Positions 32,961-41,711 of a DNA stretch of 64,000 bases are shown here, piece after piece (positions within the stretch are counted from its first letter, which is position 1; each line of letters starts with the position of its first letter). Source of the stretch: Streptomyces microflavus (GTDB lineage Bacteria; Actinomycetota; Actinomycetes; Streptomycetales; Streptomycetaceae); the NCBI RefSeq assembly GCF_014650075.1, contig NZ_BMUG01000003.1:124001-188000 (forward strand). The letters are read 5' to 3'. The translations under genes and the position numbers were made by a program. The notes under the pieces were generated by a model that saw only the letters and a list, made by a program, of their open reading frames with translations, searched no databases and was not told the origin of the DNA.

Positions 32961-34709
32961 TTGTCCTCGGTGCCGTCGCTGCTCAGCCGTTCGTCCGCCC
33001 GGTTCCGGGCCCGCCGTGCCGCCGCCCGGCCCGGCCACGACCGGTGGAACACCCTGGACGCGCCGAAGGCGGCGGTGCTCGGGGTGGCGCGGACGCTAAC
33101 CTCCGCCACCCGGCTGGTGGACGTCATGCACCTGCTGCGCCCCGAGGACGGGATCGACAAGTTCTTCACGGTCAACCCCGGGTCGGCGTTTGCCGACGGA
33201 CTCGACGCCTATCTCGCGCGGCTCGGCGTCCAGGTGCTGAGCTGGAAGGAGGCCACCCGGCGCCACTTCGACCTGGCGGTCAGCTGTTCGGTGCACCCGA
33301 CGATGCGCCGGCTCGACGCCCCGCTGATGGTGCTGCCGCACGGCGCCGGATACAACCGGCTGGTGACCGAGTCGACGGGCGACGCACTGTCCCCGGCGGG
33401 GCTGTCCCGGCAGGAGCTGATGTGGCGGGGGAAGGTGGTCCCGGAGGCGATCGGGGTCTCGCACCGGGCCCAGATCGACCGGCTCGCCGAGACCTGCCCC
33501 GAGGCCGCCCCGTACGCCCTGGTCGTCGGCGACTGGTGCTTCCAGCGGATCACCGTGAGCATGTCCCACCGGGACCGCTACCGCTCGCGGCTCGGCGCGG
33601 TCGACGGGCGGCGGCTGGTGGTGATCCACTCCACCTGGAGCGGCCACTCGCTGCTCGGCCGCCATCCGGAGCTGCCTCTGCGGCTGGTGACCTCGCTCCC
33701 GGCGGACGAGTTCGCGGTCGCGGCCGTCTTCCACCCCAACGTGTGGGCCCGGCACACCCGTCCCGGCGTGCTGGAGCGGTTCGGCGCCGCGATGGACGCG
33801 GGACTCATGATCATCCCACCGGAGGAGGGGTGGCGGGCCGCCGTGGTGGCCAGCGACTGGGTGGTCGGCGACCACGGCAGTACGACCTTCTACTCGGCCG
33901 CCGCCGACCGCGTCACCCTGCTCGCCGCCACCGGCCTCGACGAGCTGGACCCGGCGTCGCCCGCCGCCGCGTTCGGGCAGGAGGCGCCACGGCTGGATCC
34001 CGACGGCGATGTGTACGCGCAGTTGCTGGCGGCGGCCCGCGTCCACGACCCGGCGGAGCTGCGGCCCGTCGTGGACCGCCAGCTCGCCTCGGTCGACACC
34101 TCCGGCGAGGTGACCCGGGCCCGGATGTACGCGTTCCTGGCCGAGCGCGGCGTCGAGGTGCCGGACGCGGCCCCGCAGCCGGTTCCCGTACCGGACCCCG
34201 AGCCCGTACGCCGTACCGCCGCCACGGCGTACGACGTGACCGGGTCCCACGACGCGGGCGCCGCCGATCTCCAGCGCCGGCCCCTGGTGGCCGGGCACCA
34301 CACCGAGGCCCTCGGCTTCTACGCCGTCACGACCGAGGAGAACCACCCCCACTGGCCGCACGCGGCCGAGGTGCTGGCCCGTACGGTCGCGGATGCCGAG
34401 GTGGCCGCCCTGGACTGGGTCACCGACGCGGCGGTGCGGTACGAGAACCTCAACGTCCTCGTGGCGCGGCTGGACGAGAGCCGCTGCCTGGTCCGGCTGC
34501 GGGGCGGGCGGCAGCTGGAGGCCCGTGCGGAACGTTCATGGGGCGCGCGGCGGCCTCCGCTCGATCCGGTTCTGCTGGGGTCGGCCGTCAACCTCTGGAT
34601 GACCGACGCGGAACGGGCGAAGGACCTCATGGACGGCCTGACCCTGCGCACGGGCCGGTGGGAGGTCCGGGTGGCGTTCACCGAGCCGTCGGGCGGCCTC
34701 TGCGGCTGA
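32961..34709 (+). CDS. Large uncharacterised protein, glycosyl/glycerophospho-transferase-like
   Basis: A 582-residue cytoplasmic protein. Relatives in streptomycetes are sometimes labelled translation initiation factor 2, but no GTPase motif is present. The middle shows a GT-B-like pattern similar to CDP-glycerol glycerophosphotransferases: VLPHGAGYNR, VVIHSTWSGHSLLG, VFHPNVWARH and VVGDHGSTTFYSAAADR near residue 305. The C-terminus (about 420-580) is unlike that family. The start TTG 32961 has GGAG upstream; GTG 32970 is in frame too. It follows the STAND ATPase gene by 51 bases, so the two may be one unit. Activity unknown. Confidence 0.7.
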   Translation: MSSVPSLLSRSSARFRARRAAARPGHDRWNTLDAPKAAVLGVARTLTSATRLVDVMHLLRPEDGIDKFFTVNPGSAFADGLDAYLARLGVQVLSWKEATRRHFDLAVSCSVHPTMRRLDAPLMVLPHGAGYNRLVTESTGDALSPAGLSRQELMWRGKVVPEAIGVSHRAQIDRLAETCPEAAPYALVVGDWCFQRITVSMSHRDRYRSRLGAVDGRRLVVIHSTWSGHSLLGRHPELPLRLVTSLPADEFAVAAVFHPNVWARHTRPGVLERFGAAMDAGLMIIPPEEGWRAAVVASDWVVGDHGSTTFYSAAADRVTLLAATGLDELDPASPAAAFGQEAPRLDPDGDVYAQLLAAARVHDPAELRPVVDRQLASVDTSGEVTRARMYAFLAERGVEVPDAAPQPVPVPDPEPVRRTAATAYDVTGSHDAGAADLQRRPLVAGHHTEALGFYAVTTEENHPHWPHAAEVLARTVADAEVAALDWVTDAAVRYENLNVLVARLDESRCLVRLRGGRQLEARAERSWGARRPPLDPVLLGSAVNLWMTDAERAKDLMDGLTLRTGRWEVRVAFTEPSGGLCG

Positions 34710-34847
34710 TCCTGAACCGGAGGCAGCGAGTCCGGTGTCGATCTTGTGATCAAACCTGCGCACATATCGTACGAGAGTGGTCGACGCGCCCGGCGGAGGT
34801 GGCCAGTAGCGGGCAGAAAAGGGCGCGATTCGGCCCCGTCGGTTCAC

Positions 34848-34874
34848 GGAACCTCCTTATAGTGGTGCCGCGTT
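34848..34874 (+). promoter_or_regulatory. Candidate ECF-sigma promoter for the P450 operon
   Basis: GGAAC (34848-34852), an 18-base gap and CGTT (34871-34874) match the general form of ECF-sigma promoters. The -35 part overlaps a small inverted repeat, GGTTC-ACG-GAACC (34841-34853), a possible repressor site. A TATAGT box (34858-34863) nearby lacks a good -35. The rest of the 212-base gap shows nothing else. Confidence 0.4.
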
Positions 34875-34922
34875 GATCGTATGGTCGCAACGCGCGAAGC
34901 CGTCGCCACTGGAGTCCGTACG

Positions 34923-36224
34923 ATGACGAACCCCCCGCCCGCCACGCCCGCGCCCCCGGCCGGTGGAGGCGGTGGTTGCCCCATGGGCTCCGGCACGGGA
35001 GCCGTTCCGCTCAGCGGCCCCGGCTTCCACACCGAACCCCAGGCGCTCTACCGCTCGATGCGGCGCGACCACGGCCCCGTCGTCCCGGTCGAGCTGCCCG
35101 GCGGCTTCCCCGCCTGGCTGGTGATCGGCTACCGGGAACTCCACCAGGTCACCAGCGACGGGGAGTTGTTCCCCCGGGACGTCTCCCTGTGGAACCAGTG
35201 GGAGAACATCCCCGCCGACTGGCCGCTGCTGCCCATGGTGGGGACCCCCATGCCGTCCATCTACTTCACCGCCGGAGCCGAGCACCGGCGCCACGTGGAG
35301 ATGGTCGTCCCGGCCCTCGAAGCGGCCGACCCCTTCGAAATCCGGCAGCACTGCGAGCAGTTGGCGGACCGGCTCATCGACGCCGTGTGCAGCCGGGGCA
35401 CCGCCGACCTCGTCGCCGAGTTCGCCGTGCCGCTCCCCGTCCTCGTCCTCGCCCGGCTCGTCGGCTTCCCCGACGACGAGGGCGCCGACATCGCCCAGGT
35501 GCTCAAGGACCTGGCCGACGGCGGGCCCGGCGCCCAGAAGGCCCACCTGCGCTTCGGCGAGCACATGAGCCGGCTCGTCGCGGCCAAGCGGGTGCACCCC
35601 GGCGACGACGTGACCTCGCGGATGCTCGCCCACCCCGAGCCGTTCACCGACGAGGAGTACGCGCTCGACCTCATGGCCATCACGGCCGCCGGGCACCTCA
35701 CCACCGCCGACTGGATAAGTAACTCCACCCGGCTGATGCTCACCGAGGACCAGTTCGCCGACGCCCTCTCCGGCGGCCGGCACAGCGTCGCCGAGGCCAT
35801 GAACGAGGTGCTCTGGGAGGACGGCCCGACCCAGATCCTGGCAGGCCGGTGGGCGTCGAGGGACGCCCGGCTCGGCGGGCAGAACATCGCCCGCGGCGAC
35901 ATGCTGCTCCTCGGGCTCGGCGCGGCCAACGCCGACCCGCACATCCGTCAGCAGGTCACGGACCAGGTGGTCCGCTCCGGGCAGGGCGGCAACAGCGCCC
36001 ACATGGCGTTCAGCCACGGCGAGTACCGCTGCCCCTTCCCCGCCCAGGAGATCGCCGAGATCATCGCCCGTACCGGCATCGAAGTGCTGCTCGACCGGCT
36101 CCCCGACCTCGAACTGGCCGTCCCCCCGACGGAGCTGGTGCGCCGGCCCTCCGCCTTCCTGCGCGGGATGACCGCGCTGCCCGTCCGCTTCACCCCCGTA
36201 CGCACGACAGGAGACGCGTTGTGA
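34923..36224 (+). CDS. CYP157-like cytochrome P450 without the ExxR arginine
   Basis: A 433-residue P450 with the heme-thiolate region FSHGEYRCPF (Cys370), but two hallmarks altered: the K-helix reads E295-V-L-W298, so the ExxR arginine is a tryptophan, and the residue after Cys-Pro is Phe rather than Gly. The I-helix is AAGHLTTADW, also unusual. Loss of ExxR is known for the CYP157 family (EQSLW in CYP157C1), and CYP157 genes are typically paired with CYP154 as here. The N-terminus is Pro/Gly-rich. ATG 34923 has GGAG upstream; an ATG at 34881 lacks a ribosome site. The stop overlaps the next P450 (GTGA). Its catalytic competence is uncertain; it may be a partner protein. Confidence 0.88.
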   Translation: MTNPPPATPAPPAGGGGGCPMGSGTGAVPLSGPGFHTEPQALYRSMRRDHGPVVPVELPGGFPAWLVIGYRELHQVTSDGELFPRDVSLWNQWENIPADWPLLPMVGTPMPSIYFTAGAEHRRHVEMVVPALEAADPFEIRQHCEQLADRLIDAVCSRGTADLVAEFAVPLPVLVLARLVGFPDDEGADIAQVLKDLADGGPGAQKAHLRFGEHMSRLVAAKRVHPGDDVTSRMLAHPEPFTDEEYALDLMAITAAGHLTTADWISNSTRLMLTEDQFADALSGGRHSVAEAMNEVLWEDGPTQILAGRWASRDARLGGQNIARGDMLLLGLGAANADPHIRQQVTDQVVRSGQGGNSAHMAFSHGEYRCPFPAQEIAEIIARTGIEVLLDRLPDLELAVPPTELVRRPSAFLRGMTALPVRFTPVRTTGDAL

Positions 36225-37474
36225 ACTGCCCGCACACCGGAGCCGCGCAGACCGACCGAGGCGCCGGGACCATCACCATCGACCCCATGGTCCAGGACCT
36301 GGACGGGGAGACCGCGCGGCTGCGCGACGCCGGCGTACTCGCCCGGATCGAGCTGCTCGGGGTCCCCGCCTGGACGGTCACCCGGCACGCGGAGGCCCGT
36401 CAACTCCTCGTCGACCCACGGCTGGTGAAGGACATCGACGCCTGGGGCCTGTGGCGGAGCGGAGTGGTGACACGTGACTGGCCGCTGATCGGCATGATCG
36501 ACGCCGGGCGCTCCATGTTCACCGTGGACGGGGCCGAGCACCGGCGGCTGCGCACGAAGACCTCGCAGGCGCTCACCCCCCGGCGGCTCGAAGCGATCCG
36601 CCCGGCCATCGAGAAGTTCACCGATGAGCTGCTGGACAACCTCGACGCGGCGCGGGGTGAGGACGGGACCGTCGACCTGAAGGCGGTCTTCGCCCAGCCG
36701 CTGCCGATGAAGGTGGTCGGCATGCTGATGGGCGTCGACGAGTCCCAGCACGCGATGCTGACCCGGCAGTACAAGGCGTTCTTCTCCATGCTGACCCCGC
36801 AGGACCAACGCCTCGCGCTGCTGGCCGAGTTGGACGTCTTCTACACCGACCTCGTACGCGAGAAGACCGCGAACCCCACGGACGACCTCACCAGTGCGCT
36901 GATCCTGGCCGAGGAGGGCGGCGAGCCGCTCACCGAGGAGGAGGTGGTGGGCAACCTGAAGGCGATGGTCGCCGCCGGACACGAGACGACGATCGGGCTC
37001 ATCCTCAACGCCGTGCGGGCGCTGCTCTCCCACCCGGACCAGCTGGAGAAGGTGCTGGCCGGCGAGATCGGCTGGGACGCGGTGATCGAGGAGACGCTGC
37101 GCTGGGACACCCCCACCACGCACCTCCTGATGCGGTTCGCCACCGAGGACATCACCGTGGGCGACACCGTGATCGAGGAGGGGGAGGGAGTGGTCATCTC
37201 CTACCGCGCCATCGGCCGTGACATCGAGCAGCACGGCGCCGACGCCGACGCCTTCGACATCACCCGCGCCACCCGCAACCGCCACATGACCTTCGGCCAC
37301 GGCCCGCACATCTGCCCCGGCGCCGCGCTCTCCCGCGTCGAGGCGGCCGTCGCCCTGCCCGCCCTCTTCGCCCGCTTCCCCGGACTCCGGCTCGCCATCC
37401 CGGACGCGGAGATCAGCAAGCTGCCCGTGATGACGCAGAACGACATGGCCGCCTTCCCGGTGCTGCTGGGCTGA
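36221..37474 (+). CDS. CYP154-like cytochrome P450
   Basis: A 417-residue canonical bacterial P450. The I-helix is AAGHETTIG, the K-helix E291-T-L-R294 (full ExxR), and the heme site FGHGPHICPG (Cys365). N-terminal pattern (ITIDPMVQDLDGETARLRDAG) and pairing with a CYP157-like gene point to CYP154, whose members hydroxylate polyketides, steroids or flavonoids; the natural substrate here is unknown. GTG 36221 overlaps the previous stop. No ferredoxin or ferredoxin reductase is adjacent, so electron donors come from elsewhere. It is 24 bases from the ATP-grasp gene. Confidence 0.92.
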   Translation: MNCPHTGAAQTDRGAGTITIDPMVQDLDGETARLRDAGVLARIELLGVPAWTVTRHAEARQLLVDPRLVKDIDAWGLWRSGVVTRDWPLIGMIDAGRSMFTVDGAEHRRLRTKTSQALTPRRLEAIRPAIEKFTDELLDNLDAARGEDGTVDLKAVFAQPLPMKVVGMLMGVDESQHAMLTRQYKAFFSMLTPQDQRLALLAELDVFYTDLVREKTANPTDDLTSALILAEEGGEPLTEEEVVGNLKAMVAAGHETTIGLILNAVRALLSHPDQLEKVLAGEIGWDAVIEETLRWDTPTTHLLMRFATEDITVGDTVIEEGEGVVISYRAIGRDIEQHGADADAFDITRATRNRHMTFGHGPHICPGAALSRVEAAVALPALFARFPGLRLAIPDAEISKLPVMTQNDMAAFPVLLG

Positions 37475-37498
37475 GGCCCGGCAGCCGCGCACACGCGC

Positions 37499-38305
37499 AT
37501 GCCGTCCCGAGCGGGCTTCCTCGCCCTCGCCCCGCACCGCTCCACCACGGCCGCGCTCCTGGCCGACGCCGCACGCAGGCGCTCCATGGAGGTGACCGTC
37601 CTGCCCGTGGGCACGGTGCCGGACCGGTACCGGGAGCGGGGCGACGGGCACTACTACGGCGGCCCGCGCTTCGCCGCCCGGGTCGCGCGGCCGCTCGGGG
37701 TGGCGCTGCTGGAGCCGGACGACGGGTGGCTGGACGCGCTTCCTTACGCGTTCACCGGGCGGCGGATCCGCCGCGTACCGCTCTCCGAGGCCCGGCGCCT
37801 CCCCGGCCCGCTGTTCGCGAAGCCGCCGACCGACAAGAGCTTCCCGGCCGCCGTGTACGGGAGCGGGGCCGAGCTGCCGCCCGCTGCGGGAGACCCCCTG
37901 GTCCAGGTCAGCTCCGTGGTGACGTGGGCCGAGGAGTTCCGGCTCTTCCTGCTCGACGGCGAGATCCGCACGGGATCGCGGTACGCCGTCCACGGGCTGC
38001 TCGACGCGGCCCCGCTGGCGGGACACCCGCAGGAGTCCGCCGTACGCGCCTTCACCCGGCGGCTCACCGCGTCGTGCGGGGACACCCTGCCGGGCGCCGT
38101 CGTCGTCGACGTCGGCCGGATCAGCCCGCCGGCACGGTCGGCCGGGACCGGGAGCTGGGCCGTCGTCGAGGCCAACATGGCGTGGTTCAGCAATGTGTAC
38201 GCCGCCGACCCCGGCGGGGCCCTGGACGTGGTGCTCCGGGCGGCGGGGCCCGCAGGGCTGGTCCGTGAGCGCGACCTGCACTTCTGGCGGGCCGGGCCGG
38301 TCTGA
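37499..38305 (+). CDS. ATP-grasp domain protein (R2K-like)
   Basis: A 268-residue protein that looks like the R2K/DUF4343 group of ATP-grasp ligases. Visible marks are FAKPPTDKSFPA (ATP-binding lysine), WAEEFRLFLLDGEI, VVVDVGRI and VVEANMAWFSNVYAADP (C-terminal metal/ATP residues Glu-x-Asn). It would form an amide or ester with ATP in an unknown pathway, or modify a peptide. It follows the P450 pair by 24 bases in the same direction, so it is likely co-transcribed and acts on the same product (inference). No good ribosome site is seen; ATG 37499 is the first start. Confidence 0.75.
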   Translation: MPSRAGFLALAPHRSTTAALLADAARRRSMEVTVLPVGTVPDRYRERGDGHYYGGPRFAARVARPLGVALLEPDDGWLDALPYAFTGRRIRRVPLSEARRLPGPLFAKPPTDKSFPAAVYGSGAELPPAAGDPLVQVSSVVTWAEEFRLFLLDGEIRTGSRYAVHGLLDAAPLAGHPQESAVRAFTRRLTASCGDTLPGAVVVDVGRISPPARSAGTGSWAVVEANMAWFSNVYAADPGGALDVVLRAAGPAGLVRERDLHFWRAGPV

Positions 38306-38346
38306 GGGCGCCCCGGCACACCTCTCATGCACGCCTCCCGAGTGAG

Positions 38347-38359
38347 CTGCGTCACGCAG
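38347..38359 (+). promoter_or_regulatory. Palindromic operator candidate upstream of the betaine operon
   Basis: CTGCG-TCA-CGCAG is a perfect inverted repeat about 140 bases before the aldehyde dehydrogenase ATG, just ahead of the -10-like TACATT at 38376. It may bind a repressor of the osmoprotection genes; no BetI-like gene lies in the window. Confidence 0.4.
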
Positions 38360-38388
38360 AGTGAAATTCTTGGCATACATTCCGCCGA

Positions 38389-38473
38389 ACCGGGGAGGGG
38401 CCCGGACCGCTGGTGCGGCCGTACCCCGGTCCACCGCGCAGGACGCCCCCGGCCGAACCGAACGGGGGCTTTT
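38389..38473 (+). promoter_or_regulatory. Structured 5' leader ending in a terminator-like hairpin
   Basis: The leader can fold as ACCGGGG (38389-38395) with CCCCGGT (38424-38430), enclosing CCGC-TGGT-GCGG (38407-38418). Downstream, GCCCCCG (38445-38451) pairs with CGGGGGC (38463-38469) and is followed at once by TTTTC, as in an intrinsic terminator. The arrangement suggests attenuation or an unassigned riboswitch before the betaine genes. I cannot match it to a known riboswitch class. The rest of the 192-base gap holds only the palindrome at 38347. Confidence 0.4.
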
Positions 38474-38497
38474 CGGGTACGGAAGGCGAAACACGAC

Positions 38498-40000
38498 ATG
38501 TCGGCGCTCAGCACCATCCACATCGACGGCACCTGGCGGGCCGCCGGATCAGGCGCCACGCGCGAGATCCTCGACCCCGCCGACGCCACCGTCCTGGCCG
38601 TCGTCGCCGAGGGCGGCGTCGAGGACACCGATGCGGCGATCGCGGCGGCGCGGCGCGCCTTCGACGACGGCCCCTGGCCGCACAAGCCCGTCGCCGAGCG
38701 GGCCGGGCTGCTGCGCCGGGTCGCCGAGCTGCTCCAGCGGGACCGCGAGGAGATCGCGATCACCGAGAGCCGCGACACCGGCAAGACCCTCGAAGAGGGC
38801 CGGGTCGACGTCGACGACGTGACAGGAGCCTTCCGCTACTTCGCCGACCTCGTGATGAACGAGAGCGGCGGCCGGGTCGTCGACGCGGGCGACCCCGACG
38901 TCCACAGCATCGTCGTCCACGAGCCCGTCGGCGTCTGCGCTCTCATCGCCCCCTGGAACTACCCCCTCCTCCAGGCCAGCTGGAAGATCGCCCCGGCCCT
39001 CGCCGCCGGCAACACCTTCGTGCTCAAGCCCAGCGAGGTCACCCCGCTCTCCACCGTCCACCTGATCAAGCTGCTCGCCGAGGCGGGCCTCCCCGACGGC
39101 GCGGCCAACCTCGTCACGGGCGCGGGCGACCCCGTGGGCGCCCGGCTCTCCGAGCACCCCGACGTCGACCTGGTCTCCTTCACCGGCGGCCTCGCCAGCG
39201 GTACGAAGGTGGCCCAGGCCGCCGCCCCCACCGTGAAGAAGGTCGCCCTGGAGCTCGGCGGCAAGAACCCCAACGTGGTCTTCGCCGACGCCTGCGCCAC
39301 CGACGCCGGCTTCGACACCGCCGTCGACCAGGCTCTGAACGCCGCGTTCTTCCACAGCGGCCAGGTCTGCTCCGCCGGCGCCCGCCTGATCATCCAGGAC
39401 TCCGTCAGCGAACGGTTCGTCACCGAGCTGGCCCGCCGCGCCGACGCCATCCGCCTCGGCCGGGGCACCTTCGACGGCGTCGAGTGCGGCCCGCTCGTCT
39501 CCGCCCAGCAGCTCGCCAAGGTCGAGGCGTACGTCGCCTCCGCCCGCGAGGAGGGCGCGATCGTCCGGGCCGGCGGCGCGCGCCCCGAGCCCAGCGACGT
39601 ACGTCCCGAAGGCGGCTACTTCTACCGGCCGACCGTCCTCGACGGCTGCCACCGGGAGATGAAGGTGGTCCGCGAGGAGACCTTCGGACCGATTCTCACC
39701 GTCGAGACCTTCCGTACCGAGGAAGAGGCCATCACGCTGGCCAACGACACCGACTACGGCCTCGCGGGCGCCGTCTGGACGAACGACGCCGGCCGGGCCC
39801 GCCGGGTCGCCGGACGGCTGCGTCACGGCACCGTCTGGATCAACGACTACCACCCCTACCTCCCGCAGGCCGAGTGGGGCGGCTTCGGGAAGTCCGGTAC
39901 GGGACGCGAGCTGGGCCCGACGGGGCTCGCCGAGTACCGCGAGTCCAAGCACATCTACCAGAACCTCAACCCGCGCCCCCAGCGCTGGTTCGCCGGCTGA
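38498..40000 (+). CDS. betB: Betaine-aldehyde dehydrogenase
   Basis: A 500-residue aldehyde dehydrogenase that would oxidise betaine aldehyde to glycine betaine with NAD(P). Catalytic residues are Cys291 in [10 protein letters not shown] and Glu252 in [28 protein letters not shown] holds the oxyanion Asn region and SFTGGLASG the cofactor loop. The neighbours (a choline-oxidase-like flavoprotein and a glycine-betaine importer) fix the likely substrate. ATG 38498 has GGAAGG upstream. Length fits the family. Confidence 0.92.
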   Translation: MSALSTIHIDGTWRAAGSGATREILDPADATVLAVVAEGGVEDTDAAIAAARRAFDDGPWPHKPVAERAGLLRRVAELLQRDREEIAITESRDTGKTLEEGRVDVDDVTGAFRYFADLVMNESGGRVVDAGDPDVHSIVVHEPVGVCALIAPWNYPLLQASWKIAPALAAGNTFVLKPSEVTPLSTVHLIKLLAEAGLPDGAANLVTGAGDPVGARLSEHPDVDLVSFTGGLASGTKVAQAAAPTVKKVALELGGKNPNVVFADACATDAGFDTAVDQALNAAFFHSGQVCSAGARLIIQDSVSERFVTELARRADAIRLGRGTFDGVECGPLVSAQQLAKVEAYVASAREEGAIVRAGGARPEPSDVRPEGGYFYRPTVLDGCHREMKVVREETFGPILTVETFRTEEEAITLANDTDYGLAGAVWTNDAGRARRVAGRLRHGTVWINDYHPYLPQAEWGGFGKSGTGRELGPTGLAEYRESKHIYQNLNPRPQRWFAG

Positions 40001-40097
40001 CACCTGCGGGGGCCCTGATCGAAGCAACCCCGGGGCCCCGCCCGGCTGTTCGCAGCACCACGCACACGCACGAACCTTGCAGAAGGAGCAGTGACCG

Positions 40098-41711
40098 ATG
40101 CCTTCCACCCCCCGCAGCACCGCAGTCCCCGACCCCGACGGCCCCGTGGCCGACTACGTGATCGTCGGCGGCGGCACCGCCGGATCGGTCATCGCCTCCC
40201 GGCTCACCGAGGACCCCGAGGTCACCGTCACGGTCATCGAGGGCGGCCCCACCGACATCGACCGCGACGACGTGCTGACCCTGCGCCGCTGGCTCGGCCT
40301 CCTCGGCGGCGACCTCGACTACGACTACCCCACCACCGAGCAGCCGCGCGGCAACTCCCACATCCGGCACAGCCGGGCCCGGGTCCTCGGCGGCTGCTCC
40401 TCGCACAACACGCTGATCAGCTTCAAGCCGCTGCCCGGCGACTGGGACGAGTGGGCCGAGGCGGGCGCCGAGGGCTGGGGCGCGGCCGCGATGGACCCCT
40501 ACTTCGCCAAGCTGCGCAACAACATCGTCCCGGTCGACGAGAAGGACCGCAACGCCATCGCCCGCGACTTCGTCGACGCCGCCCAGGCAGCGGCCGGGGT
40601 CCCGCGCGTGGACAGCTTCAACAGCAAGCCGTTCCACGAGGGCGTGGGCTTCTTCGACCTGGCCTACCACCCCGAGAACAACAAGCGCTCCTCCGCCTCG
40701 GTGGCCTACCTCCACCCGCACATCGAGGCCGGCGACCGCCCCAACCTCCGCATTCTGCTGGAGACCTGGGCGTACCGGCTGGAGTTCGACGGCACCCGCG
40801 CCACCGGCGTACACGTCCGGACGAAGGACGGCGAGGAGATCCTGCTGCGCGCCGCCCGTGAGGTCATCGTCTGCGCGGGCGCGGTGGACACGCCCCGGCT
40901 GCTGCTGCACTCCGGGATCGGCCCGCGCGAGGACCTGGAGGCGCTGGGCATCGAGGTGCGCCACGACCTCCCGGGCGTCGGCGAGAACCTGCTCGACCAC
41001 CCCGAGTCCGTCATCGTCTGGGAGACCGACGGGCCCATCCCGGAGAACTCCGCGATGGACTCCGACGCGGGACTCTTCGTCCGCCGCGACCCCGGATCCC
41101 GGGGCCCGGACCTGATGTTCCACTTCTACCAGATCCCGTTCACCGACAACCCGGAGCGGCTCGGCTACGAGAAGCCCGAGCACGGGGTGTCGATGACGCC
41201 GAACATCCCCAAGCCGCGCAGCCGGGGCCGCCTCTACCTCACGAGCGCCGACCCCGAGGCCAAGCCGGCCCTGGACTTCCGCTACTTCACCGACGAGGAC
41301 GACCACGACGGCCGTACCCTGGTCGACGGCATCAAGCTCGCCCGTGAGATCGCGGCCACCGAACCGCTCGCCCACTGGCTGAAGCGCGAGGTCTGCCCCG
41401 GTCCCGAGGTCACCTCGGACGAGGAGATCAGCGAGTACGCCCGCAAGGTCGCCCACACCGTCTACCACCCGGCGGGCACCTGTCGGATGGGCGCCACCGA
41501 CGACCAGGAGGCCGTCGTGGACCCGCAGTTGCGCATCCGGGGCCTTCAGTCCATCCGGATCGCCGACGCGTCCGTCTTCCCGACCATGCCCGCCGTCAAC
41601 CCGATGATCGGAGTCCTCATGGTCGGCGAGAAGTGCGCCGAACTCCTTGGCGAGCAGGCGCGTGCCGCCGTTCCGGTCACCGGTACCAGCACCGGAGGTG
41701 ATGTCCGATGA
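40098..41711 (+). CDS. GMC flavoprotein, choline oxidase/dehydrogenase-like
   Basis: A 537-residue glucose-methanol-choline oxidoreductase that would oxidise choline to betaine aldehyde and perhaps onward. The FAD site is [16 protein letters not shown] (from residue 21). The segment LGGCSSHNT matches the flavin-linkage region of Arthrobacter choline oxidase, with His103 at the position of its His99. The catalytic [11 protein letters not shown]is and AVNPMIGV Asn are conserved near the C-terminus. This favours a choline oxidase over an iron-sulfur or membrane dehydrogenase, but cofactor use is not settled by sequence. AGAAGGAG precedes ATG 40098; the stop overlaps the ABC ATPase gene (ATGA). 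Confidence 0.9.
   Translation: MPSTPRSTAVPDPDGPVADYVIVGGGTAGSVIASRLTEDPEVTVTVIEGGPTDIDRDDVLTLRRWLGLLGGDLDYDYPTTEQPRGNSHIRHSRARVLGGCSSHNTLISFKPLPGDWDEWAEAGAEGWGAAAMDPYFAKLRNNIVPVDEKDRNAIARDFVDAAQAAAGVPRVDSFNSKPFHEGVGFFDLAYHPENNKRSSASVAYLHPHIEAGDRPNLRILLETWAYRLEFDGTRATGVHVRTKDGEEILLRAAREVIVCAGAVDTPRLLLHSGIGPREDLEALGIEVRHDLPGVGENLLDHPESVIVWETDGPIPENSAMDSDAGLFVRRDPGSRGPDLMFHFYQIPFTDNPERLGYEKPEHGVSMTPNIPKPRSRGRLYLTSADPEAKPALDFRYFTDEDDHDGRTLVDGIKLAREIAATEPLAHWLKREVCPGPEVTSDEEISEYARKVAHTVYHPAGTCRMGATDDQEAVVDPQLRIRGLQSIRIADASVFPTMPAVNPMIGVLMVGEKCAELLGEQARAAVPVTGTSTGGDVR

Noticed and set aside
30237..33038. A 933-residue minus-strand frame opposite the STAND gene
   Set aside because: It is antisense to a recognisable NB-ARC/TPR gene, with Arg/Gly-rich shadow composition.
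32961..34709. Naming this protein translation initiation factor 2
   Set aside because: No GTPase motifs are present; the label seems to be a carried-over annotation in this group.
35948..38521. An 857-residue minus-strand frame opposite the P450 pair
   Set aside because: The opposite strand encodes clear P450s with heme motifs; this product has no motif.
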